The notes under the pieces are model-generated. The model had not been told where the DNA came from. It searched no databases and saw only the letters and a list, made by a program, of their open reading frames with translations. From the IMG/VR virus record IMGVR_UViG_3300021964_009390, positions 158,462 through 222,461 of that record: a stretch of DNA of 64,000 bases. One strand, written 5' to 3'. The stretch's first letter is position 1. Every line of letters begins with the position of its first letter. The stretch is from a virus. Positions 47,822 through 56,342 of the stretch are shown here, in pieces. Both the position numbers and the translations under genes were made by a program.

Positions 47822-47971
47822 ATGATATCTATAACAGTAAACGGGGTGGATTATAAATTACCACCGGAGAAGTTTTCAGTATTGTTAAGTTGGTTACAAT
47901 CTAACGGCGCTATTAAAGTGTTAGAAGCATCAAATCCAGACCAAGACGGGAGGACATTAATAAATGAGTGA
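47822..47971 (+). CDS. Very small protein (49 residues) upstream of dut, unknown function
   Basis: A 49-residue protein starting MISITVNGVDYKLPPEKFSV, with a beta-hairpin followed by LLSWLQSNGAIKVLEASNPD. The start reminds one of ubiquitin-like sulfur carriers (VNG...), but there is no C-terminal GG, so that is not claimed. The strongest support is that the sigma70-like promoter places +1 exactly on this ATG. Its stop overlaps the dUTPase start by eight bases, suggesting coupling. Confidence 0.62.
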   Translation: MISITVNGVDYKLPPEKFSVLLSWLQSNGAIKVLEASNPDQDGRTLINE

Positions 47972-48677
47972 AGCACCTGTACGCATAAGACCATTACGCG
48001 ATCCAGTAGTGAGATTGAAAAAAACTCACCCAGATGCCGTACTACCACAAGCAAATAACAAAGAACCGGGGGTAGGTGATACAGGTTTTGATCTTGTTGC
48101 TGTAGAGACAGTTGACATTAGCCGCGCTAGCAGTGAAGTTGTACCCGTAGGTCTGACATTGGCAGATATTGATCCGGGATATTGGATCCGAATCGAACCA
48201 CGTAGCGGTTTAGGATTTAAGCATTCTATACAACCACATTTAGGGGTCATCGACAACGGTTATCGTGGAGATTTAGCTGTGAAATTATATAATTTTAATA
48301 ACCACACATCATATAGAGTCAACAAAGGGGACAAAATCGCGCAACTCGTGGTGTATCCATTGATTCAACCAATGTTTGAATTGACTGACGAGGTAACTGA
48401 GACCGCCAGAGGGAACAGCGGATTTGGGTCATCTGACTGTAAAGACAATCTAGGACTTCCTCCGTATAGTCAACGCGTCCGAGATGTGTCTAATTATCCG
48501 GACGATGTAAAAACACAACAATGGATTGAAAAAAATTCATATCAAATAGACCAAGGTTCTAGAATCATGCCATCTTTCGAATCCGCGCAAGATCTAATTG
48601 ATTATGCGAAAGAATATGACATGCCGGATGATTTGTTTCATTATTATATGAGTATCCGTGTGTGGGATAAAAAATGA
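47964..48677 (+). CDS. dut: dUTPase (trimeric type) with C-terminal extension
   Basis: A 237-residue protein. The dUTPase motifs are GDTGFDLVA (I), EPRSGLG (II), GVIDNGYRGDLAV (III), KGDKIAQLVV (IV) and RGNSGFGSS (V). It hydrolyses dUTP to dUMP, keeping uracil out of DNA and feeding dTMP synthesis. After motif V near residue 152, about 85 extra residues follow (VRDVSNYPDDVKTQQWIEKN onward) that are not part of the normal enzyme. It overlaps the clamp loader gene by four bases. Confidence 0.93.
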   Translation: MSEAPVRIRPLRDPVVRLKKTHPDAVLPQANNKEPGVGDTGFDLVAVETVDISRASSEVVPVGLTLADIDPGYWIRIEPRSGLGFKHSIQPHLGVIDNGYRGDLAVKLYNFNNHTSYRVNKGDKIAQLVVYPLIQPMFELTDEVTETARGNSGFGSSDCKDNLGLPPYSQRVRDVSNYPDDVKTQQWIEKNSYQIDQGSRIMPSFESAQDLIDYAKEYDMPDDLFHYYMSIRVWDKK

Positions 48678-49600
48678 ATATATTTGATAGTTTATGGGTC
48701 GAAAAATATCGCCCGGGAACTTTAGATGACATCATGTTATCAGACCAAAACCGGGAAATATTTCAAGAATATAAAAACACTAAACAGGTGCCTAACATAT
48801 TGTTTGTAGGTACTGCCGGTATAGGTAAAACTAGTTTGGCTAAAATTATAGCTAAAGACATTATACCCGAGTCCCAATATTTGTACATAAATGCTAGTGA
48901 CGAGAATGGTATAGACACGATAAGGTTACAAGTAACTAGTTTCGCTAAAACCCGGTCAATAACAAACGAATTGAAAATTGTTATACTTGATGAGGTGGAT
49001 GGTTTAACTATTGACGCTCAACGCGCGTTACGGAACACCATGGAAGAATACAGTAACAACACTCGATTTATATTGACTGCAAACTATAAACATAGAGTGA
49101 TACAACCGCTACAATCTAGATCTCAATCATTTGATCTAACACCCACGATTAAGCAATGCGCAGCTCGGACAATACATATACTCAAGAACGAAAATGTGAA
49201 AGTTGAGGAAAGTCAAAAAAATTTGATTCCGGGTTTTATAAAGCAATACTACCCGGACCTACGTAAAACAATTAATGAGTTACAAAAATGCTGTGTAGAT
49301 GGTGTACTAAAAATAGTTACTAGTTCGCAGCACAGTGAATTAATTGTGAATATATTCAAATTGTTAGACCAGGATAGTCTCAAAGTACGGGAATATGTAA
49401 TAAAAAATGAACAGGTATTTAACAATGATTACCCAATGCTGTTAAAACAAATGTTTGATTACATTATATCAAATAAAGAATCAACTATGGTCAATAAGAG
49501 ACAATTATTAACAATATCAGAACACCTGTACCGATCTGCTATAGTATTAGACCAGGAAATAAATTTTTATAGCTGCTGTATCGCTCTTGAACAGCAATAA
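48674..49600 (+). CDS. 44: gp44 clamp loader ATPase subunit
   Basis: A 308-residue AAA+ protein (T4 gp44 is 319). Walker A GTAGIGKT is at residues 46-53, Walker B DEVD at 106-109, and the SRC-equivalent LQSRSQSFD near 145-153. It loads the gp45 clamp. The partner gp62 was not recognised in this window, and gp45 is 29 kb away, so the T4 45-44-62 cluster is dispersed. It overlaps dut (ATGA), and its stop abuts the convergent gene at 49601. Confidence 0.92.
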   Translation: MNIFDSLWVEKYRPGTLDDIMLSDQNREIFQEYKNTKQVPNILFVGTAGIGKTSLAKIIAKDIIPESQYLYINASDENGIDTIRLQVTSFAKTRSITNELKIVILDEVDGLTIDAQRALRNTMEEYSNNTRFILTANYKHRVIQPLQSRSQSFDLTPTIKQCAARTIHILKNENVKVEESQKNLIPGFIKQYYPDLRKTINELQKCCVDGVLKIVTSSQHSELIVNIFKLLDQDSLKVREYVIKNEQVFNNDYPMLLKQMFDYIISNKESTMVNKRQLLTISEHLYRSAIVLDQEINFYSCCIALEQQ

Positions 49601-50191
49601 TTAAGACATATAATCCATAGTGTAATTACCGCCTTTTTTCCCGGGTGTATTTTTCTCCGGTAGTTTACCACCCACTTCATGTAACTTACCGGTACCATCA
49701 TCTGCTTTTCTTGTTTGATTCTCCGGGCTATCTGGTACTTCTTCTGTCGTTAAAGATACTGGTTCTGGTTTAATTGTTACACGTTCTGGTCCTCTCCAGC
49801 TATCCGGTATAGGAGCTCCAGCACGCTCTCCACCTGGTGCTAAAAATTCACACAAATTAGCTGGTAGTTCTATTTTAGAGTAAGGACATTGCATACCCGG
49901 GGCTAATTCCCTTGCGATCACCGCGCTAATATCATCATGCTCACCGGTAACACCGTCCACAAACAAGTTTAAATCTCCCTCATGCAACTCCTTTACAATA
50001 TCCTGTACAGAACTAGGTTGTTGCTTAAACCAATCGCTAGAAAGTATATTTTCAACAAATTTTACACGGTCACCCGGTGTCAAACCACCCGTTCTTTCTC
50101 GGTTATGAGGTATTCTAAATTGTGTAGATTCATCTACAATCTCAAACCGTTTCATTTCTCTAGCGAAGGATTCATTAAATTTACTGCTCAT
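49601..50191 (-). CDS. Late protein, unknown function
   Basis: A 196-residue protein starting MSSKFNESFAREMKRFEIVD. Residues 30-110 look folded (LTPGDRVKFVENILSSDWFK and later VIARELAPGMQCP). The C-terminal half is Pro/Glu/Gly-rich (SWRGPERVTIKPEPVSLTTE) and likely disordered. No family recognised. The late promoter and a KFNESFAREMKRFE-type N-terminal helix suggest a virion-associated protein. Convergent with gp44, with no spacer. Confidence 0.75.
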   Translation of the reverse strand: MSSKFNESFAREMKRFEIVDESTQFRIPHNRERTGGLTPGDRVKFVENILSSDWFKQQPSSVQDIVKELHEGDLNLFVDGVTGEHDDISAVIARELAPGMQCPYSKIELPANLCEFLAPGGERAGAPIPDSWRGPERVTIKPEPVSLTTEEVPDSPENQTRKADDGTGKLHEVGGKLPEKNTPGKKGGNYTMDYMS

Positions 50192-50195
50192 ACTA

Positions 50196-50203
50196 TATTT
50201 ATT
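50196..50203 (-). promoter_or_regulatory. Late promoter for the gene starting at 50191
   Basis: AATAAATA on the minus strand, four bases before the ATG at 50191. An overlapping ACTAAATA at 50200-50207 (eight-base gap) is the alternative. Confidence 0.65.
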
Positions 50204-50258
50204 TAGTCAATCACTAGTAATTTAAAAGCTAACAAACAATTGTTAATTGAACTCGCGT

Positions 50259-50266
50259 AATAAATA
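50259..50266 (+). promoter_or_regulatory. Late promoter for gp25
   Basis: AATAAATA, five bases before the ATG at 50272. It probably drives the gp25-gp6-gp7-like baseplate operon. Confidence 0.75.
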
Positions 50267-50271
50267 ATAGT

Positions 50272-50793
50272 ATGGCGTTGAACATATCCACATTAAAACC
50301 AAAAAAACTAGGCACAACACTAACTGATGGTAAATCAACATACAAGGACATCTCAGATGTATTTGAACTCAAATCAGATTCATCTGGATCACAACTGTAT
50401 GGTGAAAGTCTATCCAAGGACCTAGCTACGGATGTAGATTATAAAGCTATAAGCAACAGCTTACAAAATATATTCAACACGTCACCTGGTGAAAAAATTT
50501 TAAACCCAGCATTTGGGGCAGATTTGAAGAGATATTTGTTTGAACCTATAGATGAAACAACCGCGGAAGTGATAGGTAATGTTATTGTCAAAGCTATAAA
50601 ACTGTATGAACCGCGTGTGACTATAAAAAATGTACAAGTCATCGCTCGCCCGGATGAAAATGAATATATCTTAAATATATTTTTAGAAATACCGGCAATT
50701 AAAACAAGGGATAAAGAGTTTAAATTTAACGGTAAACTAACTGACAGAGGTGTAATGACACAAAGCAACGCATCCGGCCGGTCCGAAATATAA
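50272..50793 (+). CDS. 25: gp25 baseplate wedge protein
   Basis: A 173-residue protein of the gp25/lysozyme-like baseplate family (T4 gp25 is 132). ATDVDYKAISNSLQNIFNTS, then PGEKILNPAFGADLKRYLFE, and YEPRVTIKNVQV with the conserved EPR triad, are diagnostic. It joins the sheath initiator to the wedge. The N-terminal 45 residues extend beyond T4 gp25. It is followed eight bases later by gp6. Confidence 0.92.
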   Translation: MALNISTLKPKKLGTTLTDGKSTYKDISDVFELKSDSSGSQLYGESLSKDLATDVDYKAISNSLQNIFNTSPGEKILNPAFGADLKRYLFEPIDETTAEVIGNVIVKAIKLYEPRVTIKNVQVIARPDENEYILNIFLEIPAIKTRDKEFKFNGKLTDRGVMTQSNASGRSEI

Positions 50794-50800
50794 TATATAT

Positions 50801-52771
50801 ATGAGCACATTTAGAACAAACAGCGACCTAGTAGATTTTACATTACCTAAACAAGGTTATGCAGCTTTTGACGCCGCCGGGCTCAAAAGTTTAATAATTG
50901 AACGTTTAAACACAAACAATGTATTTACAGACCAAAATTTCGAAGGTAGTAATATAAATGCGTTTATAGATGTTATAAGTTATGCCTACCATGTGTTGCT
51001 ATTCTATTTGAATAACACTAGTAATGAGACACTATTTTCTGAAGCTCAGATATACGAGAATATAAACAGAATAGTCAAGAGTATAGATTACAAACCTGTA
51101 GGAACACAATCCCCGGCGTTGACTATTGATGCACTTGCTTCTAGCGCACTTACCCCCGGGACATACACTGTTCCTCGATATTCAAATATAATTACTAGAG
51201 GTGTCAAATACTGCTTCAAAAATGATGTAACTTTTGTCAAAACTAACACTGTAGATGAAGAAATATCTAGTATATCCGGAAAAGAATTATTGTACCAGGG
51301 TACATATCACCAATATCCGGAATATACATCATCCGGGGAACCTAACGAAATATTGACATTAGTCCCGGAAGAAGGAGCTAGCATTGACCATTTTAGCATA
51401 GATGTATATGTGTTAGAAGGTGGTACCGGTGGGCAATACCATCAGTATAATGTATCGACATCACTATTTTTCGAAAGACCTAACAACCGCGCATGTGAAA
51501 TCCGGTTAAATGAAAACAAAAGGTATGAAATCCGGTTCGGTAACGATATAAATGGTAGGCAACTACAAGCTGGTGACGTGGTGTATGTATACTATTTAGT
51601 AACCGATGGAGAAGCCGGGGAGATAGAAGCAAATGCCGCGGTATCAAGATCTGTAACACTGTACTCGTCAAACCAATTGAGCACGTTGTTGGCAAGCGAC
51701 AATATCAAGGGTGAAGGTATAGTGTACATGTCGCAATCTGAAGCAGATAATTTATTAATAAGCAACACCGAACCTAGTTCAAAATACTACACTGGTGAAA
51801 CCGTTGAAGATATACGTACAAACGCTCCGAAAACATTTACAGCTCAATACCGACTAGTGAGTATAAGTGATTATGAATCTTACGTGATATCTAACTATAG
51901 CAATTTTGTAGCAGACGTCAAAGGTATCGACAATGATACATATTTAGACACACATATAAAATATTACTATGATTTAGGATTGAAATCACCAAACTTAGAA
52001 AGTCGTATACTGTATAACCAAGTACAATTTAGTACTAGCTGTAATTTTAACAATTTATATTTGTATTGCGTACCTCGCTTAGAAAAAACCTCTAGTATAA
52101 CTAAAAGAGCTAATTATTTAACATCTGCTCAAAAAGAATTGATAATAAATCAAATGTCTAGGACAAAAACTATTGCATGTGACCCTATAGTAATGGATCC
52201 CGTATATGTGTCAGTGGATATAGGGGTCAGAGGTACTAACGAAACGCTATCATATACTCAACCGCAATCAACTCGGTTAATGATAGTACAGGACGACAAT
52301 AGCCGAGTCAATAGTAACGACATCATACAAAAAGTAGTTAATATATTTAAAACATATTTTAACCCAGTGACTGCAAAAATAGGTATGACAATAGATTTAA
52401 CATCTATAAGTAACGATATATTATCTATACAAGGTGTTAACACATTTTACGTGTACCGTCCGGATCTAGGCGGTACATATGTTGAAGGTTTATCGTTATA
52501 TGTTTGGAATTCAGTATATACTAGTGACACGATCCAAACTACGCAAAACATTACTCTACCCGTGTTCAAATTTCCATTTTTTGAAAATGTAGACACCCTA
52601 GGTGATAAAATAGTAGTAAACCGACAGAGTGACGCGATAAGTGTGTTGAACGCAGCAGGTACAAGCCAGACTGGGGTTATAGATGTAGTAACTACACCTG
52701 TAACAGATTCTACATCTGCAGATTCTACATCTGCTTCTAGCTCAATTTCTCCAGGATCATCTCAATATTAA
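50801..52771 (+). CDS. 6: gp6 baseplate wedge protein
   Basis: A 656-residue protein, the same length as T4 gp6 (660). The N-terminus (FEGSNINAFIDVISYAYHVL) and NTSNETLFSEAQIYENINRI match the conserved start of the gp6/J family. A central QYRLVSISDYESYVISNYSN and a late region VVNIFKTYFNPVTAKIGMTI are further matches. gp6 dimers form the inner baseplate ring. The C-terminal 25 residues are Ser/Thr-rich (TDSTSADSTSASSSIS), an early sign of the Thr/Ser tracts seen downstream. One base separates it from the next gene. Confidence 0.92.
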   Translation: MSTFRTNSDLVDFTLPKQGYAAFDAAGLKSLIIERLNTNNVFTDQNFEGSNINAFIDVISYAYHVLLFYLNNTSNETLFSEAQIYENINRIVKSIDYKPVGTQSPALTIDALASSALTPGTYTVPRYSNIITRGVKYCFKNDVTFVKTNTVDEEISSISGKELLYQGTYHQYPEYTSSGEPNEILTLVPEEGASIDHFSIDVYVLEGGTGGQYHQYNVSTSLFFERPNNRACEIRLNENKRYEIRFGNDINGRQLQAGDVVYVYYLVTDGEAGEIEANAAVSRSVTLYSSNQLSTLLASDNIKGEGIVYMSQSEADNLLISNTEPSSKYYTGETVEDIRTNAPKTFTAQYRLVSISDYESYVISNYSNFVADVKGIDNDTYLDTHIKYYYDLGLKSPNLESRILYNQVQFSTSCNFNNLYLYCVPRLEKTSSITKRANYLTSAQKELIINQMSRTKTIACDPIVMDPVYVSVDIGVRGTNETLSYTQPQSTRLMIVQDDNSRVNSNDIIQKVVNIFKTYFNPVTAKIGMTIDLTSISNDILSIQGVNTFYVYRPDLGGTYVEGLSLYVWNSVYTSDTIQTTQNITLPVFKFPFFENVDTLGDKIVVNRQSDAISVLNAAGTSQTGVIDVVTTPVTDSTSADSTSASSSISPGSSQY

Positions 52772-52772
52772 A

Positions 52773-55700
52773 ATGAGTTTACAAGCTGATATACAATACA
52801 CAGTATTGAAAGCTGACCAAGTGTATACATCAGCCCTCACCCCGGTATCCGCTGTACCATGGAACCAACGAGGAGATCCACGCACATTTCCAATAATCCC
52901 GGTTGATTATGACCGGAGCAGTGTTGTATGGGACTTTGGTGACGGTACAACATACACTGGTGTGTCTGCCCAACATATATACACTTGGCCTGGTACATAT
53001 GAAATCTCAATGTATATTATAAACTCAAGCGGTGAACCAGTCAAATCTACTGTGACTGACACTGTTACAGTTTTAGATTTTGTATCAACACAATTCGAAT
53101 ATACAACTGTCAAGGATATAATCGATATACCATCCGGTTCTGTAGTCAATCCGATACAATTAAATTTTGTGTTAAGTTGGCAAAATTACACGATACCCGC
53201 TAGACAAGCACCGTTGTGTGATAGTGGTAAGCAGCATTGGATGAACGGTGGTACATCTCCCGGTTACTGGATGTGCGGTGACACTCATACCGGTGCAGAG
53301 AACCCACCGGTATACACATTTAGCTTGTACGCTAGTGGATCCAATGCACAACCTGTGGACACACGAGCATATCAAAAAGACAAATATGCGCACTTGACCC
53401 CGTCGTGGTATTTCACCAGCGCACAACCAACATTGACATCTACTCCAATTACGTCCCTAGACGTAACAATGCTAGACACACTTACTGGCACTACTGGTGA
53501 TTATAATACATACGAACCCTTGTATTACAGTTATATAGACAACGAGTTTCAACAAGTAACGGCAGATACACCTGGGTCTGTATTCGTAGGTGTGTCCGGT
53601 AATGCCACATTTTATTACGTAGATGATAAACCTAAAGCTAAAACTAGTAATGATACATCTGTCATAATAAATACCCAGTTAGATAGTATCAAGTTACACG
53701 ATAGTCAAACCATTAGAGGGGAAAACCTACCTCTAGTAAAACATAACAATGTAAAAAATAACACACTAGCCAACATCAAGCCTAGGATAAACCTCCCGGC
53801 AAAACTAGGTGTAACCTGCAATGGATTAAATGACTTTCAAATAGGCAAAAACAAATGGGTGAACGGGGAGACCCTTTTCACCATCACAGTACAAGATTCC
53901 ACCGGATTCAACATACTAGACAGCACAGTGATTAACGATACGAACATGAGCCTGTCATTGAAAGACCAATTTGGTAATGACGTGGCTTCAGATCTATATG
54001 ATATAACACATATACAAGATGCAGCCATGGGTTACTACCAAGGATCTATAAACATTAACACACCTATGGATGATGTGAGTGTACATGGTACATTGACATA
54101 CACACCCGCCAGCGGATACACAAGTGATGCTATAGTGGCTTGGTACAACAGCTACAGTGCAACTGATACATACGGGGAAACACATCGAGTATACTATGCT
54201 GAAAATTATGAATATGACAACAGCAAGCTAACAAACAATATAACAACCAGTTTCACTAAAAGTTCTACTAACATTAAAACATCCGGTATTGTGTCTGACA
54301 TAACGTTAACTGACGGAGGATCTAGTATGTTGGCGAGACCCAACGCGGAAATGACCGGGCCCGGAGAAGGTGCAGTACTAGAATGTGTGTATGATGACAC
54401 AGTTAAAAATATAACTGCTGTTAACGTGTTGTCTGGTGGTGTAGGATATGACTCAACATCAACAGTGGATTTCGAAGTGTTTCCTGTTGCTGCTACCAAA
54501 CCGACGGTCAACACTATAACATTGGAAAATAACTACCAAACCACTTTGGCAGCTGTAGCATTAGAAGACCCAAACGTATCTCAACATGCATGGTTACTAG
54601 AAACAGGTCTGAGCCCTAGATTGGTACGAGCTGACACTAGGAATATTGTGAACACCACTGACATAACCGATTATGATGCTAGTTCCACCGGTGCAAATTC
54701 AATCATGCTGGATAGTACCAAGAATGTTTGGATTTTAACAGATAATCGATTGTTAAACATCAACCATGCAGATGCTTCACTGTTAAACAGTTACAACATT
54801 ACTGGTACATGTTTAGAAATAGATACAGAAAATGTATATGTAGGTCACACCACGTCTATAACAAAAAGTCTCATATCCACACCAGACGTACCAGCAGATA
54901 CATACAATGCTTCTAGTAATATTGTATCTATACTATACACGAACACACAGACACTGTATGTATTGAAAAGCAACAACGAAATTGACATAGTGGATGCAAC
55001 CACCATGAGTAGAGTCAGTACTGTAACGCTCCCCTCAGGTTCATACACACAATTGACCACTACTATAGACAATAATGTATATACAAGTTCCAGTACCGGT
55101 ATATTATACAGAATCACCCCCGGTTCATCCATGGAAATTTTGTACGATAACAGTGTAAGTGCACCAAATATAGCAAGTATCTGTGGTGATTCACGCGGAT
55201 ATTTGTGGATGTCCGATACCGCTAACAAGAGAATATGGATAATTGATGGGGAGAACACAACTTCTAGTGATTTGCAAGTGAACAATGATATAACCACTCT
55301 CAAGAAATCTAATATTAACTATACAAATTATCCGAGCGGATTTTCCGGTGACCATCAACTTGTATCAGTTGGAGATCACACCGGTTTCCATTGGTTACAA
55401 AAATATGGTTATCAAAAACAGATCCCAGTCACATTGACTGGTGCTAGCGCTACTTTTAATGTGCATTCCGCATCCGGGAAATATCAAATACGTAAACAAA
55501 ATGAGGAACATGATCATAAAAACATGTTAAAATCTTATGCATTACAACCATGGTTACAAGACAATTACAATTTGTGGGAAAATACAGTATCATACGCTCT
55601 GGGGGATTCTGATTCACTTCCTACCCAAATAGGTAAATTGTATCACGAAAAAATCGCGAATTTTGTGAATAACAACAGTGATATTGACGATTCTAATATC

Positions 55701-56339
55701 GATTCTATACATAGCGATACATTATTGTACCAAGTACCGATTCAAACATATACATTAGATTTTCCACCGTCATTCGCTCGATTGTTCAATATTATATCTA
55801 TAAAACACAAACGATTGTATGGAGAGTTTGACCAGCTCACGGACAATTTTGACCAATTCACTGATTACACCAACCCGTTGAGGGAAAATTTAGGTGAAGA
55901 AATTGATGTTGAAAATTATACATTAACTGTAGGAGAAACCATTGTAGCGTTAGAAAAATTTTCTAAGAAATATACAAAAATTGAAATACCCTTACCTACA
56001 ACAGGTACAACTGACAATTACAACAACATTGTTGGATTAACTACAGACATGAGTATATTGACCGGTAATACATATGATTTCAAACATTACAACGTGTATT
56101 GGAACTGGGGTCTTGTGGCACCGGCCACAACAACAGGCACGGATATTACTAATTACTATGGTTTTTATAAATACAACCCTACTGTTAATCTACCACAAGC
56201 TGAAGGAGTCATCAACTGGAACGATCCACAAAATACATTAGACTCTACCGACCAAACCTATGCATCATGGTCAGATGACACTGGGGTGATGGACAACATG
56301 ATAGAGCACCAGCTTCGCACCGGTTTAGGTATAATATAA
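52773..56339 (+). CDS. Large baseplate protein at the gp7 position, with PKD and propeller-like domains
   Basis: An 1188-residue protein. A PKD-type Ig domain lies near residues 45-105 (VWDFGDGTTYTGVSAQHIYT then PGTYEISM). Beta-rich segments, including VLSGGVGYDSTSTVDFEVF near 550, follow. Residues about 590-890 look like a beta-propeller (NIVSILYTNTQTLYVLKSNN, SICGDSRGYLWMSDTANKRI, DHTGFHWLQKYG). The C-terminal 280 residues (QPWLQDNYNLWENTVSYALG onward) resemble baseplate wedge proteins of marine T4-like phages. Position immediately after gp6 supports a gp7 role. Adhesion domains suggest it also contacts the cell surface. Confidence 0.68.
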   Translation: MSLQADIQYTVLKADQVYTSALTPVSAVPWNQRGDPRTFPIIPVDYDRSSVVWDFGDGTTYTGVSAQHIYTWPGTYEISMYIINSSGEPVKSTVTDTVTVLDFVSTQFEYTTVKDIIDIPSGSVVNPIQLNFVLSWQNYTIPARQAPLCDSGKQHWMNGGTSPGYWMCGDTHTGAENPPVYTFSLYASGSNAQPVDTRAYQKDKYAHLTPSWYFTSAQPTLTSTPITSLDVTMLDTLTGTTGDYNTYEPLYYSYIDNEFQQVTADTPGSVFVGVSGNATFYYVDDKPKAKTSNDTSVIINTQLDSIKLHDSQTIRGENLPLVKHNNVKNNTLANIKPRINLPAKLGVTCNGLNDFQIGKNKWVNGETLFTITVQDSTGFNILDSTVINDTNMSLSLKDQFGNDVASDLYDITHIQDAAMGYYQGSININTPMDDVSVHGTLTYTPASGYTSDAIVAWYNSYSATDTYGETHRVYYAENYEYDNSKLTNNITTSFTKSSTNIKTSGIVSDITLTDGGSSMLARPNAEMTGPGEGAVLECVYDDTVKNITAVNVLSGGVGYDSTSTVDFEVFPVAATKPTVNTITLENNYQTTLAAVALEDPNVSQHAWLLETGLSPRLVRADTRNIVNTTDITDYDASSTGANSIMLDSTKNVWILTDNRLLNINHADASLLNSYNITGTCLEIDTENVYVGHTTSITKSLISTPDVPADTYNASSNIVSILYTNTQTLYVLKSNNEIDIVDATTMSRVSTVTLPSGSYTQLTTTIDNNVYTSSSTGILYRITPGSSMEILYDNSVSAPNIASICGDSRGYLWMSDTANKRIWIIDGENTTSSDLQVNNDITTLKKSNINYTNYPSGFSGDHQLVSVGDHTGFHWLQKYGYQKQIPVTLTGASATFNVHSASGKYQIRKQNEEHDHKNMLKSYALQPWLQDNYNLWENTVSYALGDSDSLPTQIGKLYHEKIANFVNNNSDIDDSNIDSIHSDTLLYQVPIQTYTLDFPPSFARLFNIISIKHKRLYGEFDQLTDNFDQFTDYTNPLRENLGEEIDVENYTLTVGETIVALEKFSKKYTKIEIPLPTTGTTDNYNNIVGLTTDMSILTGNTYDFKHYNVYWNWGLVAPATTTGTDITNYYGFYKYNPTVNLPQAEGVINWNDPQNTLDSTDQTYASWSDDTGVMDNMIEHQLRTGLGII

Positions 56340-56342
56340 ACT

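Noticed and set aside
56330-56335. TATAAT before the glycosyltransferase at 56343
   Set aside because: There is no TTG-type box 17 bp upstream, and the site overlaps the end of the preceding gene; read-through from the baseplate operon is more likely.
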